Below are positions 46,751 to 55,052 of a stretch of 62,439 bases of DNA, piece after piece (positions within the stretch are counted from its first letter, which is position 1; the number at the start of each line of letters is the position of its first letter). Source of the stretch: CAYSPG01 sp964432885. Lineage in GTDB: Bacteria > Bacteroidota > Bacteroidia > AKYH767-A > OLB10. Under the pieces are notes generated by a model. It saw only the letters and a program-made list of their open reading frames with translations. It did not search any database and was not told the DNA's origin. Made by a program: the position numbers and the translations under genes. The stretch spans positions 1-62,439 of the forward strand of contig CAYSPG010000022.1 of assembly GCA_964432885.1 (NCBI GenBank). The letters are read 5' to 3'.

Positions 46751-46785
46751 AGCGTAATATACGTAGCGTAACTTATGGAGCGTAA
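46751..46785 (-). repeat. Three AGCGTAA direct repeats with 14-bp spacing
   Basis: AGCGTAA at 46751, 46765 and 46779, exactly 14 bp apart, and a surrounding TATAGCG...CGCTATA inverted pair (46734-46740 region and 46789-46795). They lie 34 nt before the start of the ATPase gene and could be an operator or a short repeat element. Confidence 0.6.
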
Positions 46786-46897
46786 AGTACGCTATAAACT
46801 TTTAAACGTGCAAATGTTTTTTTAGGTTACCACAGAAAACAGTAGGCAGTAGGCAAAATAAAGAAGACCGTAAAAGTAAATCCTCCATTTAAAAAAA

Positions 46898-46939
46898 CCG
46901 GATTTCGTTTCACTCAACTTAAGCAAAGCGAAATTCCGC
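46898..46939. repeat. Imperfect inverted repeat in the PD40-ATPase gap
   Basis: CCGGATTTCGTTT (46898-46910) pairs imperfectly with AAAGCGAAATTCCG (46925-46938). It looks like a dispersed intergenic repeat. The 274-bp gap 46718-46991 holds nothing else recognised. Confidence 0.5.
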
Positions 46940-46991
46940 TTTTCGAGGGGAAACGTCAAACTGCAAATAACAAATCTCAAACAGTAGCCCC

Positions 46992-47918
46992 TCAAGGCTT
47001 TTTGCCGGTGTAACCCACTATAGCCCATTTGTTTCCTTTAGGGCTTACGGCAATACGATAAAAATTTCCAATGGATTTAGAAAAGTCGGCAAGTTCTATC
47101 CAGTTGGTTTCGGCAAGTTTTGGATCAAACGAATTTATGTCTTCTTTAAGTTTTAAAGGGTCAAGGATATAAAGCTTTCCATCGCGCCCTGCAATAATTT
47201 TGCCGTCATTGGTCCATGCAAAATCTTCAGATCCCTTAAGCATGGGGGCCACCGGGTTCATCATTCCTTCTTTTACATTGTAGCGCATAATCATAATATT
47301 TGCTGTATCGTTTTTGTCAATGTAACAAACTTCATCCATTGAGTTATACATGCGTGTAACACAGCGGCCCACATTTTTTACAAGCGGTGTAAATTGCTCG
47401 GATGGCATTTCATAAATATTCAGTTGCATTATTTTATCAAGCACCACTACGGCCAGCGTGTTCTCGTTTATCCACGCATAGTATGCTGCCGAGTCGGTTG
47501 AGTTTAAAATTTGCTGGTCTTCACTGCCATCAAGCAGGCATTTGTTTAGGTGCTGCTTCTTGTCAAGTTCTTGCTTTATGTGAGATACATAAAAATTATC
47601 GCCAAGCAGTACCGGTGAAAATTCGCTTTCGGGTGTTCGGGTAATCTGTTCGGTAATGCTGTCGTAAATGCTATAGGAATACAGGTCGGTTTGAATGCTA
47701 TCGCGTGTTGAGACATAAAAAATTTTTTCACCATCAGGAGAAAACGAAGGCTGGTTATCATAGCCGGCACGTTTGGTGAAATTATAAGGTGGAACAAAAA
47801 AATACTTGCCGGTTTTGGCAATATTGTATTCAACCAAAAAAATATCGGTTGAGGGAAGTTGACTAAATGCACTTTGGACAAAAATGCAGGCAATACATGA
47901 AAAAATAATTTTACGCAT
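46992..47918 (-). CDS. Secreted PD40/WD40-like beta-propeller protein
   Basis: 308 residues. Signal peptide 1-19 (IFSCIACIFVQSAFS). PD40 motif QPSFSPDGEKIFYVSTRD, then further blades ending with AVSPKGNKWAIVGYTG. TolB-like propeller without an enzymatic domain. Starts 5 nt after the gene for the membrane protein upstream, so part of the tgt operon. Confidence 0.8.
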   Translation of the reverse strand: MRKIIFSCIACIFVQSAFSQLPSTDIFLVEYNIAKTGKYFFVPPYNFTKRAGYDNQPSFSPDGEKIFYVSTRDSIQTDLYSYSIYDSITEQITRTPESEFSPVLLGDNFYVSHIKQELDKKQHLNKCLLDGSEDQQILNSTDSAAYYAWINENTLAVVVLDKIMQLNIYEMPSEQFTPLVKNVGRCVTRMYNSMDEVCYIDKNDTANIMIMRYNVKEGMMNPVAPMLKGSEDFAWTNDGKIIAGRDGKLYILDPLKLKEDINSFDPKLAETNWIELADFSKSIGNFYRIAVSPKGNKWAIVGYTGKKP

Positions 47919-47923
47919 AAGGG

Positions 47924-48613
47924 TTATTTGTTTTTAAATTTTAAAACAGTGTCGCGCGAAGCAATTGTTTTTTGGGTTGCATCGGCACTGTCGAGTTTAT
48001 ATTGATTGTTTACGGTTTTATTTTTTTTAAATCCGCGCAGGCTAATTTCCGAATTTTCGTTAAAACTCAAAACAATGGCCGAATCGGGCTCAAAGCCAAA
48101 AACAAAATCGCGTGCAAGGGTTTTGTTAAACATGCCCATGCGTTTTACCACTTTATAGCTTGTAGCCGAACTTTCTTTTTTTATCATGCCCTGCTGTTTT
48201 ACCAAAAAATAATTGTTTGATAAATAAATCTCGCTTGCATTATCAGCGTTAAGCATACCAAGGCTCATTATGGTAAAAACTTTTGACGGTGCGTAAAGGT
48301 AAAGCGGAAACGATAAAACAAAAATGGAAAAATAAACTTTTATGAGCAGGTGAAATTTTTTACGGATAACAAATGCAAAGCCAACTATGCCCGTGCAAAT
48401 AAATGTGGCAAACAGCGCGGCAACTAAAAATGTGGTGTTTCCCTTTGCATTAAAAAGCTGAACAAACAAAACAATTGCAATCAATGCATGAAGTATGGCG
48501 GCAAACCTGCTTGCTCTTAAATTTATTTTTGAATGAACGGCCAGCACAATTATGCATGCCACCATTGACATTACATAAGCAATAATTAAAAAATTTAACA
48601 GCGAAAGCGACAT
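47924..48613 (-). CDS. Membrane protein of unknown function
   Basis: 229 residues with about five membrane helices in the first 125 residues (LLNFLIIAYVMSMVACIIVL, FAAILHALIAIVLFVQLF, TFLVAALFATFICTGIVGFAF, LIKVYFSIFVLSFPLYLYA), then a 100-residue soluble tail. No known domain was recognised. One nt separates it from the DinB-like gene upstream and 5 nt from the PD40 gene downstream. Confidence 0.7.
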   Translation of the reverse strand: MSLSLLNFLIIAYVMSMVACIIVLAVHSKINLRASRFAAILHALIAIVLFVQLFNAKGNTTFLVAALFATFICTGIVGFAFVIRKKFHLLIKVYFSIFVLSFPLYLYAPSKVFTIMSLGMLNADNASEIYLSNNYFLVKQQGMIKKESSATSYKVVKRMGMFNKTLARDFVFGFEPDSAIVLSFNENSEISLRGFKKNKTVNNQYKLDSADATQKTIASRDTVLKFKNK

Positions 48614-48614
48614 G

Positions 48615-49139
48615 TTATTTTTGAAGCAAAGTAAAAAATTCGAGCCAAGGACCCACGTTTTCTCTGTATTGTTTTGCCATTACACGTGTTATTTGCGCAA
48701 TGTGTGTTAAGTCGTGCACTGTCCAGGTAGATAAAAGTTGTTCCAGGGTAACTTCACCAAATTTTGGATGCACTCCTTTTAGTTTTAGTTTATCAGCCGT
48801 TATGATTTTTGATTTTAAAGTGACAAGATTCTTTTTTCTTAGTTCGGCAAATTCATTCAGCAATTGCTCTAAAGTTTTTCCTTTGCTTTCGGTAAACTGG
48901 GCAAAGCGGTCAAAGGTTTTAAAATTGCGGTCGGAGTTTTCGCCCAGCGTTTTTTCAATACGTTCAATCCAGTCGGTTTTTTCGCCATGTATTAAATGGC
49001 CAACCACATCGTAAGCGCTCCATGTTTCGCCTCCTTCGTTTACCATTGTCCAGTCATCGGATAATCCTGCAAGTAAATTTTTTAAAACACCGGGTGTTCG
49101 TTCTAAAATTTCTAAACTTTTATCTAAATCAAAATTCAT
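48615..49139 (-). CDS. DinB-like four-helix-bundle (DinB_2/YfiT) protein
   Basis: 174 residues from ATG 49139 (MNFDLDKSLEILERTPGVL). Four-helix fold with metal-site histidines in VGHLIHGE and in the C-terminal HDLTHIAQ. This family includes thiol-dependent hydrolases/transferases such as those using bacillithiol. Unrelated to the DNA polymerase DinB at 648. The open frame runs further upstream without family similarity. Confidence 0.85.
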   Translation of the reverse strand: MNFDLDKSLEILERTPGVLKNLLAGLSDDWTMVNEGGETWSAYDVVGHLIHGEKTDWIERIEKTLGENSDRNFKTFDRFAQFTESKGKTLEQLLNEFAELRKKNLVTLKSKIITADKLKLKGVHPKFGEVTLEQLLSTWTVHDLTHIAQITRVMAKQYRENVGPWLEFFTLLQK

Positions 49140-49186
49140 TTTTGTATTGTTAAATTGTTTTTTGCGAATTGCCAACTGCAAATTGG

Positions 49187-50317
49187 TTACAACCTTATGC
49201 TCACTTTTTCCACCATGTCTTTTTTCCATTGCATAAAACTGCCTTCCGTAATTTTTTCTCGCGCAGTTTTTACAAGCCAAATATAAAACGAAAGATTATG
49301 CAACGTAGCAATTTGTGCGGCCAGCATTTCTTTACACACAAACAAGTGGCGCAAATATGCTTTTGAATATTCGGTGTCAACAAAACAAGTTCCGTTTTCA
49401 TCAATAGGAGAGAAGTCATCTTTCCATTTTTCGTTGCGCATATTCATAATACCATTCGATGTAAACAACATGCCGTTGCGCGCATTGCGTGTAGGCATTA
49501 CACAGTCAAACATATCTATGCCCAGTGCAATGCACTCTAAAATATTTGCAGGCGTGCCCACGCCCATTAAGTATCGCGGTTTTTCTTTTGGAAGTATGGT
49601 TGTAACTTCCTCTGTTATTTCATACATCACTTCGGCCGGCTCGCCAACAGATAATCCGCCTATGGCATTACCCGCCTGATTGGTTTCAGAAATGAACTCT
49701 GCACTTTGTTTGCGCAAATCTTTAAACGTGCTTCCCTGCACAATCGGAAAAAGTGTTTGTTCAAATCCGTAAAGCGGTTTTGTTTTATCTACATGATTAA
49801 TACAGCGTGTAAGCCAACGATGTGTAAGTTCCATTGATTTTTTTGCAACCTTGTATTCACATGGATAAGGAGTACATTCATCAAAAGCCATAATAATATC
49901 GGCTCCAATGCTTCGCTGTATGTCCATGGATATTTCGGGCGAAATAAAATGCTTGCTTCCGTCAATATGCGAACTGAATTTTACGCCTTCTTCGGTTAGT
50001 TTTCTTACGGCCGATAAGGAATATACCTGGTACCCTCCGCTATCGGTAAGTATGGGTTTTTTCCAACTCATAAATTTATGCAAGCCTCCGGCCTTTTCTA
50101 AAATAGTGGTTGTTGGCCTTAGATTTAAGTGATAGGTGTTTCCTAAAATAATTTCGGCTTTTACATCATTTTGCAAATCGCGCTGGTTAACACTTTTTAC
50201 AGTACCTGCTGTGCCCACAGGCATAAATATAGGTGTATGTATGTGGCCATGATCCGTTGTTATTTTACCGGCACGTGCGCGTGTGTGCGTATCAGTTGCT
50301 GAAAGTTCGAAATGCAT
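49187..50317 (-). CDS. tgt: Queuine/preQ1 tRNA-guanine transglycosylase
   Basis: 376 residues. Barrel with ILTDSGGYQVYSLS, GGLSVGEP and the nucleophile Asp in FDCVMPTRNARNG. Exchanges the wobble guanine of Asp, Asn, His and Tyr tRNAs. The usual C-x-C-x2-C zinc loop before YSKAYLRHL reads GTCFVDTEYSKAY, so two of three cysteines are missing. First gene of a minus-strand operon with the three genes downstream. A TATCTTTG box lies at 50396-50389. Confidence 0.95.
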   Translation of the reverse strand: MHFELSATDTHTRARAGKITTDHGHIHTPIFMPVGTAGTVKSVNQRDLQNDVKAEIILGNTYHLNLRPTTTILEKAGGLHKFMSWKKPILTDSGGYQVYSLSAVRKLTEEGVKFSSHIDGSKHFISPEISMDIQRSIGADIIMAFDECTPYPCEYKVAKKSMELTHRWLTRCINHVDKTKPLYGFEQTLFPIVQGSTFKDLRKQSAEFISETNQAGNAIGGLSVGEPAEVMYEITEEVTTILPKEKPRYLMGVGTPANILECIALGIDMFDCVMPTRNARNGMLFTSNGIMNMRNEKWKDDFSPIDENGTCFVDTEYSKAYLRHLFVCKEMLAAQIATLHNLSFYIWLVKTAREKITEGSFMQWKKDMVEKVSIRL

Positions 50318-50529
50318 TAAAAAAGGTTACAGTCTAAAGTTTGATGTTTGTGGTTTGATGTTTTAAGATAACAATGTTAATATTTTGCCAAAGATAAAAA
50401 TAAAGGGTGGGAGGTAAGGGCATAGATTTGCGCGCTGAAAAGAGTTTGTAGTTGGCAATGTGCAGTTTTCAATTTTAGTAATGAAAATTACCTGCACGCT
50501 GAAAATGAAAACCGGTAACTATAAAAATA

Positions 50530-51669
50530 GTGGAGAAATATTTGCAGTACGTAACAACAGAAAATTGCTGGTTTGTCCTTTTAGGAATTTTTGCAACAGC
50601 TTTTCTTATTCAACTTTGTTATTATTTATTTTCATTTACCCGACTTGCATTTCATAAACCCAAAGAAGGTTCTAAAATTTTTCCTCCGGTTTCGGTTATC
50701 ATCTGCGCACGCAATGAGATTGAAAATTTAAAACAATTTTTACCTTCAGTTCTTGAACAGGAATATCCAACATTTCAGGTAATTGTTGTAAACGACTGCT
50801 CATGGGACGAATCAGAAAAATACCTTGAAGAACTTGAAGAAAAACATAAACACTTGAAAATAGTAACGCTTAAAGAGCAGGAGCGATACAGCCATGGAAA
50901 AAAATTTGCACTTGCACTGGGAATAAAAGCAGCCGAACACGAACACCTGTTGCTTACTGATGCCGATTGTTATCCTAATAGCAAAACATGGATACAGGAA
51001 ATGATGGGAGCATACAAGCCCGAAACGGAAATTGTAATTGGCTATGGCGCTTACACCAAACAAAAAAGTTTTGTAAACACGTGGGGCAGATTCGATACTG
51101 TTTTTAATGCCATACAATATTTTTCGTTTGCACTGGGCCGCAGTCCGTATATGGGGGTTGGCAGAAATTTGTCGTATAAAAAATCGTTGTTTTTTAAAAA
51201 CAAAGGTTTTGCCAGCCATCAGCACATTCTTTCGGGCGATGATGATTTGTTTGTAAACGAAACAGCAAATACTAAAAATACAGAAGTGTGTTTGCTGGCT
51301 GCATCATTTACTTATTCAAAGCCCAAAACAAATTTTAGCGATTGGTTTACACAAAAACGCAGGCACATAAGCGCAAGCAAACTATATAAGGCAAAAGATA
51401 AATTTAAACTCGGATTATTTTTTGCCTCGCAGGTATTGTTTTACGTTACCCTCATTGCATTGTTAATAATTAAGTTTAAAGTGCTTTGGGTAGTGTGCGC
51501 CTTTGCCCTACGTTTGGTTTTACAAATGGGTATTTATGGCAAGTGCATAAATCGGTTAAACGAAAAAGATTTACTTATTTTAATACCGTTTTACGATTTA
51601 CTTATTGCATTAATTTATCCGGTACTTGGAATGTTTAACATGCTATTTAAAAGCAAATCATGGAAGTAA
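50530..51669 (+). CDS. Membrane-associated glycosyltransferase family 2
   Basis: 379 residues. N-terminal membrane helix about 12-35, GT-A domain with VSVIICARNEIENLKQFLPSVLEQ, VVNDCSWDESE and the metal motif LLTDADCYPNS, and a Q-x-x-R-x-like QKRRHISASK late in the domain, then two or three C-terminal membrane helices. Probably makes an exopolysaccharide or lipid-linked sugar. Start GTG 50530. Its 3' end overlaps the sigma factor gene by 10 nt. Confidence 0.85.
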   Translation: MEKYLQYVTTENCWFVLLGIFATAFLIQLCYYLFSFTRLAFHKPKEGSKIFPPVSVIICARNEIENLKQFLPSVLEQEYPTFQVIVVNDCSWDESEKYLEELEEKHKHLKIVTLKEQERYSHGKKFALALGIKAAEHEHLLLTDADCYPNSKTWIQEMMGAYKPETEIVIGYGAYTKQKSFVNTWGRFDTVFNAIQYFSFALGRSPYMGVGRNLSYKKSLFFKNKGFASHQHILSGDDDLFVNETANTKNTEVCLLAASFTYSKPKTNFSDWFTQKRRHISASKLYKAKDKFKLGLFFASQVLFYVTLIALLIIKFKVLWVVCAFALRLVLQMGIYGKCINRLNEKDLLILIPFYDLLIALIYPVLGMFNMLFKSKSWK

Positions 51670-52403
51670 AAACTGCACGCAAAAGCAAAAAAGGAAAAGT
51701 AAAAATTAAGGTTAAAGTTTCTGCCAAAGCAGGAAAAACCAAAATTGCAACTGCCAAGGTTGTTAAACCTGATGTAACCGGTGAGGCTGAAAAACCTGTT
51801 GTAAATCCTAACCTTTCCGAAAAAGGATTAAAAGATTATGTGCTTGTGCGCGATGCCATTGATAACGGCAACCAAAAAGCCTATGCCGAACTTATGCAAC
51901 GCTATAAAGATTCCATTTACTTTATGCTGCTTAAAATGGTAAACAACCGAGATGATGCCGATGATTTAACCATTGAAGCATTTGGCAAAGCATTTAAAAA
52001 CATCCGCCAGTACACACCCGATTACGCATTTAGCACCTGGCTTTTTAAAATTGCCACCAATAACTGTATTGACTTTATACGCAAAAAGCGCAAGCAAACT
52101 TTTTCGATGGATAAAGGATTTGAAGGCGATGATGGAGAAGAAATAATGATGGAAGTAAAGTCAGATACACTTGGTCCAGAGGAAAGGATGATGAAAAAAC
52201 AAAAAGTGGAACTTATGCGCGATGTGGTTGATAAATTAAAACCCCGTTATAAAAACCTTGTTGAGCTGCGCTATTTCCGCGAACTTTCTTACGAAGAAAT
52301 TGCCATTGAACTGCAGTTGCCATTAGGCACTGTTAAAGCCCAACTCTTCCGCGCACGCGAATTTTTATACCAGATAATGCGAAATTCTGAGGGGCATATA
52401 TAG
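51660..52403 (+). CDS. ECF-type RNA polymerase sigma factor with basic N-terminal extension
   Basis: 247 residues. Sigma-70 region 2 about 75-150 (RYKDSIYFMLLKMVNNRDDADDLTIEAFGKAF, STWLFKIATNNCIDFIRKKRK) and region 4 about 190-240 (LRYFRELSYEEIAIELQLPLGTVKAQLFRAREFL). The first 55 residues are a Lys/Val/Ala-rich low-complexity extension that sigma factors of this type normally lack. Starts within the end of the glycosyltransferase gene. No anti-sigma gene is adjacent. Target promoters unknown. Confidence 0.9.
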   Translation: MEVKTARKSKKGKVKIKVKVSAKAGKTKIATAKVVKPDVTGEAEKPVVNPNLSEKGLKDYVLVRDAIDNGNQKAYAELMQRYKDSIYFMLLKMVNNRDDADDLTIEAFGKAFKNIRQYTPDYAFSTWLFKIATNNCIDFIRKKRKQTFSMDKGFEGDDGEEIMMEVKSDTLGPEERMMKKQKVELMRDVVDKLKPRYKNLVELRYFRELSYEEIAIELQLPLGTVKAQLFRAREFLYQIMRNSEGHI

Positions 52404-52410
52404 CTTAAGG

Positions 52411-52446
52411 CCCCCTAATCCCGAAGCATCGGGACCCCGAAGGGGG
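52411..52446. repeat. Nested hairpin after the sigma factor
   Basis: CCCCCT / AGGGGG outer pair (52411-52416 and 52441-52446) around TCCCGA / TCGGGA, 8 nt after the sigma factor stop. May act as terminator or be a dispersed repeat element. Confidence 0.6.
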
Positions 52447-52454
52447 ACTTTTGT

Positions 52455-52499
52455 TTATTGCTTAACAAACCTGCACTCCAGTTTTTCTTTCTCAAGCCC
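52455..52499 (-). pseudogene. Remnant of a T9SS C-terminal tail (short copy)
   Basis: Minus-strand codons read GLEKEKLECRFVKQ then TAA. This matches the end of the longer remnant at 52534-52749 (TTEKEKLQCKFIKQ, stop). Only the tail remains, so it is a decayed duplicate. A small hairpin TCCTCCC / GGGAGGA (52508-52526) separates the two. Confidence 0.65.
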
Positions 52500-52533
52500 C
52501 ACCTAAATCCTCCCCGTACGGGAGGACTTTACC

Positions 52534-52749
52534 TTACTGCTTTATAAATTTACACTGCAACTTTTCTTTTTCTGTTGTTAACTCCACAAAATAAATCCCT
52601 TTACTAAACATCTCACAATTTATTTCATGCGTGTAATATGGCGGCACCGTTTGTTTTTTGTTTGAGTAAATTAATTTACCGCTTACATCAAAAACCTGCA
52701 GCAAACAATTTTTGCCTTTTATGTTGTGCCCCGTAGGAGCGAGCGTCAT
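52534..52749 (-). pseudogene. Remnant of a T9SS sorting domain
   Basis: The last 58 codons read KNCLLQVFDVSGKLIYSNKK ... GIYFVELTTEKEKLQCKFIKQ, a type A T9SS sorting domain without its protein. Upstream homology is cut by a hairpin repeat (52736-52762, GGAGCGAGCG / CGCTCGTTCC). The gene body is gone, so this is a fossil of a secreted protein. The remainder of the gap to 52903 is AT-rich with no gene. Confidence 0.7.
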
Positions 52750-52762
52750 TTTCGCTCGTTCC
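52736..52762. repeat. Hairpin repeat at the T9SS remnant edge
   Basis: GGAGCGAGCG (52736-52745) and CGCTCGTTCC (52753-52762) pair at 9 of 10 bases. It marks where similarity to a T9SS protein stops. Confidence 0.6.
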
Positions 52763-52903
52763 TTGTTTTGTTCTGCGGCATCTTGCCGCTTTTGGCGCTT
52801 TCATAAAATATTACTTTTTTATCGCACCACTGCAATTTTTCCATTGGCAATTATATGGTTTTGTTACGTTTGCCAAAACCAAATCCACACTTTTTGTTAA
52901 CTA

Positions 52904-53533
52904 ATGTTTTCAGAAGAAATAATCCGCAAGCATTTTCCGGAACTTACAGCGCAGCAAATTTTTTGCTATAAAGCATTTAAAAATTTATTTGTTGAGTGGA
53001 ACTCTAAAATTAATCTTGTTTCGCGCAAGGACTTAGATAATTTTTATGTAAATCATGTTTTGCACTCCCTTTCTATTGCAAAATTTATAAGTTTTAAAGA
53101 TGGAACAAGGGTGTTGGATATTGGTACCGGAGGCGGGTTTCCGGGTATTCCTTTAGCAATTTTTTTTCCGCAGGTTAATTTTACGCTGGTTGATTCAATT
53201 GGCAAAAAAATAAATGCCGTTAGCAATATGATTTCTGCACTTGGGCTTACCAATGCAAAAGCCATCAATATAAGGGCCGAACAAGTAAATACCGAAGTTG
53301 ATTTTGTGGTATCGCGCGCCACAGCGCCTTTGGCCGACTTGGTTAAATGGTCAAAGGGTAAAATTGCTAAACAATCCCACCATGCATTGCCCAATGGCAT
53401 AATTTGCCTAAAGGGAGGTAACTTAACAGATGAGTTAGAACCCTTTGCAAAAAAGGTTCATTCCGTGGCTGTTACCGACTTTATCAACGAGCCTTTTTTT
53501 GCCGAAAAAAAGATTGTTTACCTGCCCTTTTGA
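52904..53533 (+). CDS. rsmG: 16S rRNA (guanine-527-N7) methyltransferase
   Basis: 209 residues. SAM-binding motif VLDIGTGGGFPGIPLAI, the N-terminal WNSKINLVSRKD and VVSRATAPL are characteristic. Methylates G527 of 16S rRNA. The gene just upstream of rpmH, with a promoter for the latter over its stop codon. Confidence 0.95.
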   Translation: MFSEEIIRKHFPELTAQQIFCYKAFKNLFVEWNSKINLVSRKDLDNFYVNHVLHSLSIAKFISFKDGTRVLDIGTGGGFPGIPLAIFFPQVNFTLVDSIGKKINAVSNMISALGLTNAKAINIRAEQVNTEVDFVVSRATAPLADLVKWSKGKIAKQSHHALPNGIICLKGGNLTDELEPFAKKVHSVAVTDFINEPFFAEKKIVYLPF

Positions 53534-53557
53534 GTGAAACAAATATTTCTATATTTG
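53529..53557 (+). promoter_or_regulatory. Promoter of rpmH
   Basis: TTTG at 53529-53532, a 17-nt spacer and TATATTTG at 53550-53557, an excellent match to the phylum's housekeeping promoter. The first element overlaps the end of rsmG. Leader of about 27 nt to the rpmH ATG. Confidence 0.7.
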
Positions 53558-53590
53558 CCGCCTCTTAATAAAAAAAATTAATTAGTAGAA

Positions 53591-53752
53591 ATGAAACGCA
53601 CATATCAACCTTCGAACCGCAAACGCAGAAACAAACACGGATTTATGGAGCGCATGGAAACACCCAATGGCCGCAGAGTATTGGCTGCCCGCAGAAAAAA
53701 GGGCAGAAAAAAACTTACCGTTTCCAGCGAGAAAAAAGTAAGAGGCAAGTAA
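53591..53752 (+). CDS. rpmH: 50S ribosomal protein L34
   Basis: 53 residues: MKRTYQPSNRKRRNKHGFME at the start, then the conserved RMETPNGRRVLAARRKKGRKKL. Complete, highly basic, family length with a short C-terminal extension. It has its own promoter and an intrinsic terminator. RnpA does not follow here. Confidence 0.97.
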   Translation: MKRTYQPSNRKRRNKHGFMERMETPNGRRVLAARRKKGRKKLTVSSEKKVRGK

Positions 53753-53774
53753 TTAAACAACCAATATTTTTTTG

Positions 53775-53809
53775 GGCTGCCGGTGCATACTCTGGCAGCC
53801 TTTTATTTT
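53775..53809 (+). terminator. Terminator after rpmH
   Basis: GGCTGCC (53775-53781) pairs with GGCAGCC (53794-53800), loop of 12 nt, followed by TTTTATTTTT. Typical intrinsic terminator. Confidence 0.85.
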
Positions 53810-53813
53810 TTAT

Positions 53814-54329
53814 ATGAATAAGATAATTGCCGAAACCGAAAGGCTTATTTTGCGTGAGATAACGGTTAACGATACCAAAGCGGTGTATGATTTAAATGAC
53901 GACCCTGATGTGGTACGTTATACCAGCGACCCTGCTTTTAAAAATCTTGACGAGGCAAAAGAGCTTATTCTAAACAATATTCAAAAGCAATATGCCGATA
54001 ATGGCTTTGGCCGATGGGCTGTAATATTAAAAAGTACGGGTGCCTTTACCGGATGGTGTGGCCTTAAACTTCGCGATGGCGCTACCGAAGTTGACCTTGG
54101 CTATAGATTTATGAAAAAATTTTGGGGATATGGTTATGCCACCGAGGCTGCAATGGCCAGCATAAAGTATGGTTTTGAAACAGCAGGGCTTAACAGAATT
54201 ATTGGTATGGCAATGGAACAAAATACGGCCAGTATTAAAGTGCTTGAAAAATGCGGAATGAAATTTTGCCGCAAAGATTTTATGCACGACCATGATGCAC
54301 TTGTGTACGAGATTTTTAAAACCTGGTAG
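53814..54329 (+). CDS. GNAT N-acetyltransferase (RimJ/RimL type)
   Basis: 171 residues from ATG 53814 (MNKIIAETERLILREITVND). Acetyl-CoA site in YRFMKKFWGYGYATEAAMASIKYGF and the later NTASIKVLEKCGMKF, the usual pattern for RimJ/RimL-like enzymes. Substrate unknown. The frame stays open upstream into the rpmH terminator, which is discounted. Confidence 0.9.
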   Translation: MNKIIAETERLILREITVNDTKAVYDLNDDPDVVRYTSDPAFKNLDEAKELILNNIQKQYADNGFGRWAVILKSTGAFTGWCGLKLRDGATEVDLGYRFMKKFWGYGYATEAAMASIKYGFETAGLNRIIGMAMEQNTASIKVLEKCGMKFCRKDFMHDHDALVYEIFKTW

Positions 54330-54412
54330 GAAATCGGCTGTTATCTACAAGCTATTTTTTTTATTTTAGTGCGGTAAAATTTTTTGCAAACATTTACGTT
54401 TACTTTAGTTGG

Positions 54413-54985
54413 ATGAAAAAATCACATTTAATAAATATAATTGCTGTTGGCCTGGTTGTTTTTTTGTATTCATCCTGCCAAAAGGATTATAATGAACAAA
54501 ACGAAGAAACAAGTGGATTTTACGGCACCCGAAGTTCGGTAGCCGTGCGCGCAATTTTATTGCAAAATTATCCTCAGATAGATCCCAACACCGGCCAAAC
54601 ATGGGATACCATTTCTGCATCCGATTCGGTAATACTTGGGCCCGATATTTTTTACAGCATTATTGACAATGAGCCCGACACATTTAATTACGAAGATTTT
54701 TTTCAGCATTCGCAATTTGAAAATGTAATACAGGACTCGCTTCCACTGGCTTATTTTATAACCAATGAATTTGCCATCCCTGCTTTTGGCCGCAATATGC
54801 AATTTTCAATGTATGATTTGGAAAAAGCCGATTCGAGTTCAGCAACAGATACAACCCTGATGACACAATTTAACTTTTCGGTTTCACCGGGCGATACTTT
54901 GGTTACATCCAATCCATACCCCGATTCGCTGGTGCTTGAAAATTCTGATTACCGTTTGCTGCTTTTTTTGAATTGGAAAAAATAA
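54413..54985 (+). CDS. Lipoprotein of unknown function
   Basis: 190 residues. Lipoprotein signal with C22 in FLYSSCQKDY. The mature part is acidic with no cysteines and no recognised domain; the C-terminus YRLLLFLNWKK is hydrophobic. A bidirectional terminator follows. Confidence 0.65.
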   Translation: MKKSHLINIIAVGLVVFLYSSCQKDYNEQNEETSGFYGTRSSVAVRAILLQNYPQIDPNTGQTWDTISASDSVILGPDIFYSIIDNEPDTFNYEDFFQHSQFENVIQDSLPLAYFITNEFAIPAFGRNMQFSMYDLEKADSSSATDTTLMTQFNFSVSPGDTLVTSNPYPDSLVLENSDYRLLLFLNWKK

Positions 54986-54999
54986 AGCACTTCCTATCA

Positions 55000-55042
55000 A
55001 AAAAAAAAAACGTGTTGACAATTTAATCAACACGTTTTTTTT
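55000..55042. terminator. Bidirectional terminator
   Basis: A run of A, stem CGTGTTGA (55011-55018) / TCAACACG (55027-55034), then a run of T. The A/T runs on both sides serve the plus-strand lipoprotein gene and the convergent minus-strand one. Confidence 0.88.
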
Positions 55043-55052
55043 GTTCAAACAA

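Noticed and set aside
46822..47028. 68-codon frame upstream of the PD40 gene's 3' end
   Set aside because: Composed of repeat DNA and out-of-frame coding sequence; no protein similarity.
48615..49139. Second DNA polymerase IV, because of the family name DinB
   Set aside because: The sequence is a four-helix metal-binding fold with HDLTH, unrelated to Y-family polymerases.
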